DNA of 22,551 nt from JBFMAE01 sp040756085 (lineage in GTDB: Bacteria > Desulfobacterota > BSN033 > UBA1163), in assembly GCA_040756085.1 (NCBI GenBank), contig JBFMAE010000151.1, positions 1 through 22,551 of the forward strand, read 5' to 3'. Below, in pieces: positions 6,695 to 14,496 of this stretch (positions within the stretch are counted from its first letter, which is position 1; each line of letters begins with the position of its first letter). The notes under the pieces are model-generated. The model did not search any database. It was given only the letters and a program-made list of their open reading frames with translations, and had not been told where the DNA came from. Both the position numbers and the translations under genes were made by a program.

Positions 6695-7657
6695 TTAAAG
6701 CTTGATTTCGATGACGGATTTTTCCTTCAGTTTGCTGAGAAATTGTTGGAAGGCCTTCTCCATCTCCTTTTCATAATAGTCCGCCTGAACCTTCTCCTTG
6801 ATCTCTTCAAAAGGAGGGGGTTCTCCTCCCTTTCGATCGAGGAGCTTGATGATATGGAAGCCATAATCCGTTCGAACGATCCCACTCACCTCTCCGACCT
6901 TGAGGCGGAGGGCTTCCTTTTCAAAGGCGGGAAGGAGTTCTCCTCTTTTAAAGAAACCGAGATCCCCCCGGTCCTTTGCAGAAGCATCCTCTGAATAGAG
7001 GAGTGCCATCTCCCCGAAATCTTCTCCTTCTTTAACTTTCTCCAAGACCTTCTGACACTTCTTCCTGATTTCCCGGATCTCCTCCTGTGTTGCCTCCTTT
7101 GGAATAACGAATAGAATGTGGCTGGGCCGATAGGATTCACTGGTTCGATACCGATCGATACTTTTTTGATAAAATTCCCTCAACTCTTTCTCTCCGGCTT
7201 TCGATTCCACCTTCACAACCCAATTGATAAGCTTCATGCGCTGGAGCTTCTTTTCGATCTGCTTTTTAAAAGCTTCTAAAGTCATCCCATCTTTCGCCAA
7301 GGCTTTCTCTAAATCCTCCTGGGTGACAGCGTTTCGGCGCTTGATCTCTTCCAGGGTGGTTTCCACGTCTTTGGCGGGAACTTTGATCCCCAACTTTTTC
7401 ACCTCCTGGTCAATCAGTCTCTCCTCAATGAGCTGCTCCAGCACCTTTCGAGAAATCTCATGAACACGTTCCCGCCTCTCCAGACGATCCTCGGTCTGGA
7501 TCTCCTCCTTAAGAGGACCCAACCGCTTCTCCACCTCAGAGAGGGTGATGGCCTCCTGATTGACAATCGCTACGACACGATCGATCACAGCCTCGCTTGA
7601 AGAGATCGATCCGTATAAAAAGAAGAAGATTCCAAAACTGAAAAGGACTCTTTTCAT
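6695..7657 (-). CDS. SurA-like periplasmic peptidyl-prolyl isomerase
   Basis: 320 residues from the chosen ATG. It probably chaperones and isomerises outer-membrane proteins in the periplasm. A signal peptide covers about 1-23 (MKRVLFSFGIFFFLYG..., with likely cleavage after SEA). A SurA-type N-terminal helical region follows at about 24-170. One parvulin domain lies at about 177-276, with SHILF, the GDLGFFKRGELLPAFE loop and YGFHIIKLLDRK. E. coli SurA has two parvulin domains; this has one. An upstream in-frame ATG would put 27 charged residues before the signal peptide and overlap the previous gene. The ATG at 7657 has AAGGAG about 10 bases upstream and starts 17 bases after that gene's stop, so I prefer it. 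It is third in a row of three PPIase genes and is followed by pdxA. Confidence 0.88.
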   Translation of the reverse strand: MKRVLFSFGIFFFLYGSISSSEAVIDRVVAIVNQEAITLSEVEKRLGPLKEEIQTEDRLERRERVHEISRKVLEQLIEERLIDQEVKKLGIKVPAKDVETTLEEIKRRNAVTQEDLEKALAKDGMTLEAFKKQIEKKLQRMKLINWVVKVESKAGEKELREFYQKSIDRYRTSESYRPSHILFVIPKEATQEEIREIRKKCQKVLEKVKEGEDFGEMALLYSEDASAKDRGDLGFFKRGELLPAFEKEALRLKVGEVSGIVRTDYGFHIIKLLDRKGGEPPPFEEIKEKVQADYYEKEMEKAFQQFLSKLKEKSVIEIKL

Positions 7658-7674
7658 CTTCTTCGCTCTCCTTC

Positions 7675-8607
7675 TCACGACCTGAGCCACTTTTTGTTGA
7701 CCTTCACTTTTGCCTTCCCTTTGAGCCCTTTGAGCCACCTCTGATATTCCTCCTCCCCTTTCTTCTTCCTGAGATCCTGGAGAATCCCTGACTTTGCTTC
7801 CTCAAAGGGAATCTCTCGGGCCTCCATTTTCTCTTCCAGTTTAAAGATGTGATATCCGTAAGGGCTTTTAATCACTTCGCTGATTGTTCCTACCTCCATA
7901 TTAAACAGATGGTCGAATTCGGCTGGCCTCTCCCCCTGGCTGAAATAGCCCAAATCTCCACCATTGACCTTTTCGGGACCCAGTGATTTTTCCATAGCCA
8001 TTTTCTCAAATCTCTCCCCTTTCTTCAGCCGTTTCAGAATCTGGATGGCTTCCTCTCCCTCTGCCACAACAATTTGACGAGCCCGGACCTTCTGGCTCAG
8101 TTGAAAGGAGGAACGATGGGTTTCATAGTATTGAAGAGCCTCCTTCTCATCGATCTCCCCTCGGTAATGGAGGGTGCTCCGGATCATCTTCTCCGCTAAT
8201 AATTTTTCTTCCAACCGAACTTTCCACTCCTCCAGGGTCATTCCTTTGAGACCCAGTTTCTCTCCAAATCCCTCACCGGGATAGTCTTTTTTAATTTCAA
8301 AAATGGCCTGATTCAATTCCTCCTGTGAGACCTTAATCCCTAATCGCCGGGCTTCTTGGACGAGGATCTTGCGTTCGATCACCTGATCCAGATAGGCTTG
8401 CTTCAGTTCCCCAAGGTTTGTCCCCTTTGCCTCTTTGCCTGGTTCCAGGATCAGCTCTTTAAATTCCCGATCAAATTCATCGACGGTGATCTGTTCCTCA
8501 TTCACCTGGGCGACAATATGTTCAGGGAGTCCTCCTCCCCATTGGCCACATCCCCACAAGACAAAGAAAACAATTGGTAAGGTAAGGAGGAAAATAAGTT
8601 TCTTCAT
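7675..8607 (-). CDS. Parvulin-type PPIase lipoprotein
   Basis: 310 residues. The N-terminus MKKLIFLLTLPIVFFVLWGC is a lipoprotein signal with the acylated Cys at residue 20, so the protein is probably anchored to a membrane and faces the periplasm. SurA-N-like helices (about 28-165) precede a parvulin domain at about 174-269 (RARQIVV, GGDLGYFSQGE, YGYHIFKLEEK). The usual His of the first parvulin strand is Gln here (ARQIV rather than SHILF), so catalysis may be weak and chaperoning dominant. I start it at 8607. The ATG overlaps the previous gene's TGA as ATGA, which indicates translational coupling, and this start exposes the signal peptide. A start 16 codons further upstream would bury it. 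Confidence 0.87.
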   Translation of the reverse strand: MKKLIFLLTLPIVFFVLWGCGQWGGGLPEHIVAQVNEEQITVDEFDREFKELILEPGKEAKGTNLGELKQAYLDQVIERKILVQEARRLGIKVSQEELNQAIFEIKKDYPGEGFGEKLGLKGMTLEEWKVRLEEKLLAEKMIRSTLHYRGEIDEKEALQYYETHRSSFQLSQKVRARQIVVAEGEEAIQILKRLKKGERFEKMAMEKSLGPEKVNGGDLGYFSQGERPAEFDHLFNMEVGTISEVIKSPYGYHIFKLEEKMEAREIPFEEAKSGILQDLRKKKGEEEYQRWLKGLKGKAKVKVNKKWLRS

Positions 8608-9509
8608 TTCTTTTCTTCTTTTGGCTTCTGCTCCTTCTTCTCCTCTTCGGCCCATAATTTTTCATTGACCACAATGGTGGCCCTTAATTTGGCTCCCTTC
8701 ACATATTCTAAATAAGCATCCTGCTTCTTCTTCGCCTGAAGGAAAATGCGGATCTTGTCTTTGACCTGATCGAATGGTCTCAAGGATGTCCCCCGTTTGT
8801 CTTCCAGTTGAATGATATGATACCCATAAGGTGTCTTGATGACTGGACTGAGATCCCCTTTCTTCCTGAGTGAAAAGGCTGCATCTTCGAACTGGGCAAA
8901 TAAGGGGTCCAATTGTCCTCTCTTAATATATCCGAGATTTCCCCCATCCTCCCGAGATTTATCGACATTGTAGGTGGACGCCAACTTTTCGAAACTTCCA
9001 CCCTCCTGGAGTTTCGTCAAGACTTCTCTCAAAACGGATTCTGAGGTTACAAAGATATGACGGATCTTCACCTCTTTGGGTTCAGTAAAATGAACCTCAT
9101 TCTCTTTATAGTATTGCTTCACCTCACTTTCAGAGACCTCATCCTTCCCCCTCAGGACCTCTTCGAGAAGGGCATCGATGACCATCGCCTTCCTGAAGTC
9201 TTCGACCTTTGCTACGATGGTTTTATCTTTATCGAAGTTTCTTTTTTTCGCTTCCTGATAGAGCACCTCTCGGGTGATCACATAATTGTCAAGAAAATCC
9301 CTCTGTCCCTTTACGTTCAACAACCTCATTTTACCTTCCAGAGGTTGCCCTTCCGACATAAAACGAAATTCCTCAAGAGAGATAGAGACATTGTTGACCC
9401 TGACCAGTTCTTTCTCGCCCAACCCTTTCTCTTTAAATTTCTCACAACCCAAATACCAGAAAGAAAAGAAGAATAAAATTCCGAAGAAGATCAATTTTTT
9501 TGTCATCAT
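8604..9509 (-). CDS. Parvulin-type PPIase lipoprotein
   Basis: 301 residues. A lipoprotein signal (MMTKKLIFFGILFFFSFWYLGC, with LGC and the acylated Cys at 22) is followed by SurA-N-like helices. A parvulin domain at about 143-240 contains RHIFV, GGNLGYIKRGQLDPLF and YGYHIIQLEDKRG. The protein ends in a Lys/Glu-rich tail. It keeps the parvulin His, unlike its downstream neighbour. AAGGAG lies only 3 bases before the first ATG and 6 before the second, so the second Met (9506) may be the real start. It is the first of the three PPIase genes, 259 bases after mfd. It may be read from mfd or from an unseen promoter in that gap. Confidence 0.87.
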   Translation of the reverse strand: MMTKKLIFFGILFFFSFWYLGCEKFKEKGLGEKELVRVNNVSISLEEFRFMSEGQPLEGKMRLLNVKGQRDFLDNYVITREVLYQEAKKRNFDKDKTIVAKVEDFRKAMVIDALLEEVLRGKDEVSESEVKQYYKENEVHFTEPKEVKIRHIFVTSESVLREVLTKLQEGGSFEKLASTYNVDKSREDGGNLGYIKRGQLDPLFAQFEDAAFSLRKKGDLSPVIKTPYGYHIIQLEDKRGTSLRPFDQVKDKIRIFLQAKKKQDAYLEYVKGAKLRATIVVNEKLWAEEEKKEQKPKEEKK

Positions 9510-9549
9510 CGTCTCCTTCCTCAGCGGAGAAAAAATTTTTTGTTTTAAG

Positions 9550-9573
9550 GGTTAGGGCAAATCTGCCTGCCGC
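9550..9573. repeat. Copy of the CTGCCTGCCGC repeat (half-palindrome)
   Basis: This 24-base stretch matches 13784-13807 at 21 of 24 positions, including flanking GGT-AGGG-AAA bases as well as the CTGCCTGCCGC core. The second half of the palindrome seen at 13796-13814 is absent here. It lies in the 259-base gap between mfd and the first PPIase gene. Confidence 0.65.
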
Positions 9574-9630
9574 GGAGAAAGACCGGCTATCGTTGTTGAA
9601 GTCCGTATCGAATCTCGTTTTTGGACACTG

Positions 9631-9677
9631 GATACTCGAGCTTCTATTTTCAAGCTTCTTGCTTCGATACGAGTATC
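9631..9677. repeat. Inverted repeat GATACTCG/CGAGTATC
   Basis: Perfect 8-base arms (9631-9638 and 9670-9677) enclose a loop that itself contains an AGCTT/AAGCT pairing. The flanks carry further GTATCGAA-like fragments (9605-9612, 9663-9668). It has no T-run on either strand, so it is not a classical terminator. It looks like another dispersed intergenic palindrome. Confidence 0.5.
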
Positions 9678-9768
9678 GTCTCCGTTAAACAATATCTCCT
9701 TTCCCTCTAAACCAAACGAGCTTCTAAGCCCACAAACCATAAACGATTTGTTTAGAAATCTATCATAA

Positions 9769-12700
9769 TCAGGCCAGTGCTTGCAATAGCTTTTTGGCCG
9801 CCCCGAAGGGGTCCTTCTTCATATGGGGCCATCCTTCGATGACCAGTTTGGAGTCAGGGGTCAACCGATATCTGCCCTCCCCCCGATGGACCAACTCCAC
9901 TATCTTTTTTGGAGGGACCCGAGTATTTTCATCGAAGGTAAGGACCAGTTGAGAAGGAGTTTCCTCCAGCTTTCTGATCGACAAACTTGTTAGGAGAATC
10001 TTCACTTTGATCACCTCGAGGAGATGATCTACTTCTTCTGGAATCCTTCCAAAACGGTCGGTCAGTTCCTCCCGAACCCTCTCCACTTCTTCATCAGAGC
10101 GGGAGAGGGAAAGTCTTCGATAGAGGCTTAACCGCTCTGCCGGATCCTCCACATAGAATTCTGGAATGAAAGCAGGAAGGTGGAAATGGATCTCCGGGGT
10201 GATCTCTTCCATTACCTCCTCCCCTTTTAACTCCCTGACGGCTTTCTCCATCAACTGGGTATAGAGTTCAAACCCCACGGCAGCAATATGCCCGGACTGG
10301 GAGGGTCCGAGGAGGTTTCCCGCCCCCCGGATCTCCAAATCCTGAATGGCCAGCTTGAATCCAGATCCCAGTTCACTCAACTCCTGAATCGCCCGGAGCC
10401 TTCTCAAGGCATCCGTGGAAAGGGTGAGGTCACCGGGAATGAGGAGATAGGCATAGGCTTGCTGGCTTCCCCGACCGACTCTTCCCCGAAGTTGATAGAG
10501 GTCCGCCAGACCGAACTGTTCTGCATGGTTGATCAGGATGGTGTTGGCCGTCGGGATGTCCAGACCGGATTCGATGATACTGGTGCAGACGAGAAGATCG
10601 TATTCCTTCCTGACGAACTGTAGCATCACCCTCTCCAATTCCTTCTCTCGCATCTGGCCGTGGGCAACGGCCAGGGAGGCCTCCGGGACGAGCCGTTTCA
10701 GATGGTTGGCCATGGCATAGATATTCTGGACCCGGTGGTGGACGAAGAAGACCTGACCTCCCCGATGAAACTCTCTCTGGACCGCCTCCCGGATGACTTC
10801 ATCATCATAACGGACCACAAAGGTTCGAATCGAGAGGCGATGTTCAGGAGGGGTCTGGATGAGGCTGAGATCCCGGATACCGGAGATCGACATCTGGAGG
10901 GTCCTCGGAATAGGGGTGGCGGTGAGTGTGATCACATCGATCAATTTTCTCATCTGCTTCAACTTCTCCTTGTGGGAGACGCCGAACCGGTGCTCCTCAT
11001 CAATCACCACCAGTCCCAGGTCCCGGAACGCCACATCCTTCTGGAGAAGCCGGTGTGTTCCGATCACAATATCGACCTTTCCCTCTCTCAATCGCTGCAG
11101 AATCTCCTTCTGCTCCCGAGGGCTTTTAAACCGGCTCAACACCTCGATCACCACCGGATAGGGTTTGAATCGGTCATGGAAGGTCTGGTGATGTTGCTGG
11201 GCTAACACCGTGGTGGGGACTAAGAGGGCGATCTGCTTCCCATCCATAACGGCACGGTATGCGGCCCGAATGGCCACCTCTGTCTTTCCATACCCCACAT
11301 CCCCGCAGATCAAACGGTCCATGGGCTTCGGGTCGCCCATGTCCTTCATCACCTCTTCAATGGCCTTGGTCTGATCAGGGGTCTCCTCATACTCAAAGGT
11401 TGCTTCAAACTCCCTGTAGAACTGGTCTATTGGAGAAAAACTGATGCCCTTGAAGACCTGTCTTGCTGCGTAAAGGTCGAGAATCTCTTTGACCATCTCT
11501 GACACAGCGGCTTTCGCCTTCTTTTTTGCCCTCTGCCATGAACCACTCCCTAACTTATCCACTCTGGGAGGCTTCCCATCGCCACCGATGTAACGTTGAA
11601 TTAAATTGAGCCGATCCACGGGGACATAGAGTTTGTCCCCGTCGAGATATTCCAGGAGGAGGTAGTCGTTGGATATCCCTCCGATTTTTAAATGTCTTAG
11701 CCCCTTGTAGCGGCCCACGCCGTAGTCGATATGGACGATAAAATCATTCTCTCGAAGTTCGCTGCAGGAAGCGAGGAGAGCGCTTTCTGCCTGCAGTCGT
11801 TGGGGACGGCTCCTCCCCTCGCTGAGCCTCCTTCTCTCACCAAAGATCTCCTCTTCCGTCAGAAGCACCCATCCCTCCTTGGAATTACGGAACCCTGAGG
11901 TGAGGGGGCCGACCAAGAGGGTAATACCCTTCACGGTTTGACCGACGGCCTCCCTGAACCTCTTCGCTTTTTCCAGGTGGGCTTCTACTCCATAATGGGA
12001 GAGGAGGTCCTTTAGCCTCTCGGCCTGGTTCAGGGTATGGGAGACGATGAAGATCTCCATCCCCTTTTTCTGCCAGTGATGAAGGTTTTTGAGAAGGATG
12101 GAAAAAGGAGAGGTCTCGACGAGACCAGGCCCCGTGGATAGGGCGGCCTTCATCTCCTGCTGGAGACCCTCATTGGCCTCCATCTCAAAAGAAAAAACTT
12201 GCTGACACTTGGAAGGGGCAATCGGACCTTCCTGAAGAAAGACCGTTTGAAATTTCTCGAGAGAAAGGGAGATGTCCTCAAAACTGAGATAAGTGAACTC
12301 CGGTGGGAGGACAGAGCCCTTTTTCGCTAAGGCCTTCTCATAATGGTCTCTGATCAGGTGTGAGAAGGCCTTCGCCTCCCTCTCCACTTCATCTCCTTCT
12401 TCAACGAAGACCACCCCGTTTCCCATCAGGTAATCAAAGAGGGTGGCCATGGGTTGATCAGAGAAATTTTTTGAAACATCCCTTGCTGGAAGGAGGATGG
12501 CACTCTCCATCCGGGTTACAGAACGCTGGGTCTCTATCTCAAATTGGCGGATGGACTCCAATCGATCCCCATCAAATTCCATCCGGAGCGGTTCATCATA
12601 GAAGGGGGTGTAGATATCGACGATCGCCCCCCGGAGGCTAAAATCACCCCTCTCCTCCACAACCCTCGCGGTGAGATACCCGGCCCCCTGAAGAAAACGT

Positions 12701-13164
12701 ACCAAGCGGTCACGATCCACCTCGACTCCCACAGTAAGAGAAAAGACGGACTTTTCTAAATCATGCGGAGTGAGGACCTTCTGCATCAGGGCCTTGATGG
12801 AAGAAACGATCACCACCTCCTCCTCTCTTAGGAGAGAGAAGAGACATCTCACCCTTTCCCTGACGATTTCTGGATGAGGGGGGATTTCATCGTAGGGAAG
12901 GGTTTCCCACTGGGGAAAGAGTAAGAAGGTATCTTTTCCTTCCTTCTGAAAAAAACGGAGGTCTTCCAGGAGGGATTCTGCGTTCCGGAGGTGAGGGGAG
13001 AGGATCAAAACGGGTCCCCTTACCTTTTCTCTCCAGTGGGATAGGAGATAGGCTTTGGAGGAACCCTTTAGCCCGGTTAACCCGATATGTTTCCATTTCT
13101 TCCAAAGTTCTGATTCGAACCATGGATGAAAAGATTCGAGATTTCCCTTAACCCATTTTGCCAT
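9769..13164 (-). CDS. mfd: Transcription-repair coupling factor
   Basis: 1131 residues, close to the 1148 of E. coli Mfd. It releases RNA polymerase stalled at DNA lesions and recruits UvrA. The order is normal: a UvrB-like N-terminal module (about 1-350), a degenerate middle domain, an RNA-polymerase-interacting domain at about 470-530 (DFIVHIDYGVGRYKGL), the RecG-like translocase with Walker A GDVGYGKTE (621-629), DEEHRFG (722-728) and TATPIPRTLQ, helicase motif VI within YQLRGRVGRGSQQAYAYLL, and a C-terminal TRCF domain (ITPEIHFHLPAFIPEFYV). All key motifs are intact. There is no clear ribosome-binding site before the ATG, and the best promoter candidate implies an almost leaderless message. 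Confidence 0.97.
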   Translation of the reverse strand: MAKWVKGNLESFHPWFESELWKKWKHIGLTGLKGSSKAYLLSHWREKVRGPVLILSPHLRNAESLLEDLRFFQKEGKDTFLLFPQWETLPYDEIPPHPEIVRERVRCLFSLLREEEVVIVSSIKALMQKVLTPHDLEKSVFSLTVGVEVDRDRLVRFLQGAGYLTARVVEERGDFSLRGAIVDIYTPFYDEPLRMEFDGDRLESIRQFEIETQRSVTRMESAILLPARDVSKNFSDQPMATLFDYLMGNGVVFVEEGDEVEREAKAFSHLIRDHYEKALAKKGSVLPPEFTYLSFEDISLSLEKFQTVFLQEGPIAPSKCQQVFSFEMEANEGLQQEMKAALSTGPGLVETSPFSILLKNLHHWQKKGMEIFIVSHTLNQAERLKDLLSHYGVEAHLEKAKRFREAVGQTVKGITLLVGPLTSGFRNSKEGWVLLTEEEIFGERRRLSEGRSRPQRLQAESALLASCSELRENDFIVHIDYGVGRYKGLRHLKIGGISNDYLLLEYLDGDKLYVPVDRLNLIQRYIGGDGKPPRVDKLGSGSWQRAKKKAKAAVSEMVKEILDLYAARQVFKGISFSPIDQFYREFEATFEYEETPDQTKAIEEVMKDMGDPKPMDRLICGDVGYGKTEVAIRAAYRAVMDGKQIALLVPTTVLAQQHHQTFHDRFKPYPVVIEVLSRFKSPREQKEILQRLREGKVDIVIGTHRLLQKDVAFRDLGLVVIDEEHRFGVSHKEKLKQMRKLIDVITLTATPIPRTLQMSISGIRDLSLIQTPPEHRLSIRTFVVRYDDEVIREAVQREFHRGGQVFFVHHRVQNIYAMANHLKRLVPEASLAVAHGQMREKELERVMLQFVRKEYDLLVCTSIIESGLDIPTANTILINHAEQFGLADLYQLRGRVGRGSQQAYAYLLIPGDLTLSTDALRRLRAIQELSELGSGFKLAIQDLEIRGAGNLLGPSQSGHIAAVGFELYTQLMEKAVRELKGEEVMEEITPEIHFHLPAFIPEFYVEDPAERLSLYRRLSLSRSDEEVERVREELTDRFGRIPEEVDHLLEVIKVKILLTSLSIRKLEETPSQLVLTFDENTRVPPKKIVELVHRGEGRYRLTPDSKLVIEGWPHMKKDPFGAAKKLLQALA

Positions 13165-13171
13165 ATTTTTT

Positions 13172-13201
13172 ATTTTCCAATCAAATGGGCATAGGTGTCA
13201 A
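13172..13201 (-). promoter_or_regulatory. Candidate mfd promoter implying a leaderless transcript
   Basis: A perfect TTGACA (13196-13201, minus strand) is followed after 18 bases by GAAAAT (13172-13177), a 4/6 match to the -10 box. The expected start point, near 13165, falls directly at the mfd ATG (13164). The -10 is weak, so this is a candidate only. Confidence 0.35.
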
Positions 13202-13215
13202 GGCTGGACTCGTAT

Positions 13216-13291
13216 CCGTGTCCGTCACCCGTGTCCGAATTATTAGGTCCTATATATTTATTTCCACACAAGTCACGAATCACGGACACGG
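13216..13291. repeat. CCGTGTCCGT inverted repeat after the DUF2062 gene
   Basis: CCGTGTCCGT (13216-13225) and ACGGACACGG (13282-13291) are perfect inverse complements. Both arms are surrounded by extra GTGTCCG/GTCACGG units, and the right-hand unit cluster runs into the DUF2062 stop codon (13298-13300). It is another tandem-unit intergenic palindrome, unrelated in sequence to those at 4031 and 2313. Confidence 0.65.
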
Positions 13292-13297
13292 TCACGG

Positions 13298-13762
13298 TCA
13301 CTGTCTTTTGAGGGAACGATAAAATTTAATCCATTTTAAAGAGAGTGGATAGGCGATTACGGCGAGGAGGGTGGCCAGGATCAAAGACCCGACTCCGAAA
13401 GAGAGGAGAAATTTCCATTGGGAGGTAAGCCGGCTCCAAAAATCTGAACCGATGAATCCCTGATCCATTCCCAGCTGGAATATCTCCTTGATCTTCGCTC
13501 CGTCGATCTGAAATCCCATCACCCCCATTCCCGCATAGGTGGCCATCATATAGTAGGGAACGATCCACCAGGGAGTATTTGACCAGACTCCCAAAAGGAT
13601 GGCAACTCGATTCAACCCGAATAAGAAAGCGATCGCCAAACCGATAAGGGTGTGAAACCCCAAGAAGGGTGAAAACCCCAAGAAGATGCCGATCGAATAA
13701 GCCAGGGCAGTTCGTTCAGGGGTATCTTCGATATGAAGCAGTTTTTTGATCAGATCTTTCAT
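13298..13762 (-). CDS. DUF2062 membrane protein
   Basis: 154 residues from the chosen start. The protein has the DUF2062 signature (TALAYSIGIFLGFSPFLGFHTLIGLAIA... followed by NRVAILLGVWSNTPW) and about three hydrophobic segments: roughly 20-55 as a pair, a NTPWW-containing re-entrant or membrane segment, and a C-terminal helix near 120-142. The family's function is unknown. I begin at the ATG at 13762 (MKDLIKKLLHIEDTPER) because the 23 residues added by an upstream in-frame ATG are encoded mostly by the repeat at 13784-13814 and by the tail of the upstream gene. The start lies 8 bases after that gene's stop, which suggests cotranscription. Confidence 0.8.
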   Translation of the reverse strand: MKDLIKKLLHIEDTPERTALAYSIGIFLGFSPFLGFHTLIGLAIAFLFGLNRVAILLGVWSNTPWWIVPYYMMATYAGMGVMGFQIDGAKIKEIFQLGMDQGFIGSDFWSRLTSQWKFLLSFGVGSLILATLLAVIAYPLSLKWIKFYRSLKRQ

Positions 13763-13770
13763 GTCTAAAG

Positions 13771-14484
13771 TCACTCGTCCAAAGGTAAGGGTAAACCTGC
13801 CTGCCGCAGGCAGGGTGAAAAATAGATACATTCATTTCCCAGGAAACAATTTTCACATTGAGGATTCTTCGCCTTACAGATTTCCCTTCCGAAGCGGATG
13901 AGGTTAAGATGAAAAGACAGGGACTTCCCCTTTGGGACAAGAGGGACCATCCATCGGTGGGCCTCTTCTGCACCCATCCCCTCCGGGATGAACCCAAGAC
14001 GATTCCCAACCCTGAGGATATGAGTATCCACAGGAAAAGCCTCTCTCCCAATGCCAAAAAGAAGGAAACAATGAACCGTTTTTGGACCAACTCCCTTTAG
14101 GCCTCCGATTCTCCTTTTGATTTCTTCAGAGTCCATTCCTTGTAAGGACGAAAGGCTCAGATTTCCATAATGCCTTTTGATCCAGCGAAGGAGATTGCGG
14201 ATGTGTCCTGCCTTCTGTTTGGCCAAACCACCCGGTCGGATGGCTGAAACGACTGCTTCCGTCTTTGCTCTGAGGACACCTTCCCAGTGGGGGAACCGGG
14301 TTCTCAATCGTTCGTAAGCTCGATCTCGATTCCGGTCATTGGTGTTCTGCGAGAGAATAGTCTGGATGAGAATATCAAGAGGGTCACCCCCTCTCTTCCT
14401 CCGGGGAATACCATATTCCCTTTCCAGAAGATGGACAATCTTTTTTACCTTCGATTTTAATGGCTTTAAATCGGAGTGTTGCAC
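13771..14484 (-). CDS. Endonuclease III-like DNA glycosylase with [4Fe-4S] cluster
   Basis: 237 residues. It is a HhH-GPD base-excision glycosylase/AP lyase, probably acting on oxidised pyrimidines. The helix-hairpin-helix GLKGVGPKT includes the catalytic Lys135, PVDTHILRVGNRLGF carries the catalytic Asp153, and the cluster motif Cx6Cx2Cx5C is at Cys 203/210/213/219. The LSQNTND segment replaces the LSAQATD of E. coli Nth, so substrate range may differ. The start codon is GTG, 12 bases after the upstream flavoprotein's stop, without an obvious ribosome-binding site. Oddly, about the last 12 residues (CLRQAGLPLPL...) are encoded by the GC-rich palindromic repeat at 13784-13814, which extends the tail by about ten residues beyond the E. 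coli length after the last cluster Cys. Confidence 0.9.
   Translation of the reverse strand: MQHSDLKPLKSKVKKIVHLLEREYGIPRRKRGGDPLDILIQTILSQNTNDRNRDRAYERLRTRFPHWEGVLRAKTEAVVSAIRPGGLAKQKAGHIRNLLRWIKRHYGNLSLSSLQGMDSEEIKRRIGGLKGVGPKTVHCFLLFGIGREAFPVDTHILRVGNRLGFIPEGMGAEEAHRWMVPLVPKGKSLSFHLNLIRFGREICKAKNPQCENCFLGNECIYFSPCLRQAGLPLPLDE
13784..13814. repeat. GC-rich palindrome read through as protein C-terminus
   Basis: CCTGCCTG (13796-13803) and CAGGCAGG (13807-13814) form a perfect 8-bp stem around CCG. With its left flank it matches 9550-9573 at 21 of 24 positions, so it is a dispersed element. It lies inside the 3' end of the endonuclease III-like gene and just upstream of the DUF2062 start. Confidence 0.75.
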
Positions 14485-14496
14485 AGAAGTAGCGCT

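Noticed and set aside
9552..9740. 62-residue minus-strand open frame between mfd and the first PPIase
   Set aside because: It is made of translated palindromic repeat DNA (9550-9573 and 9631-9677) with no domain and no ribosome-binding site.
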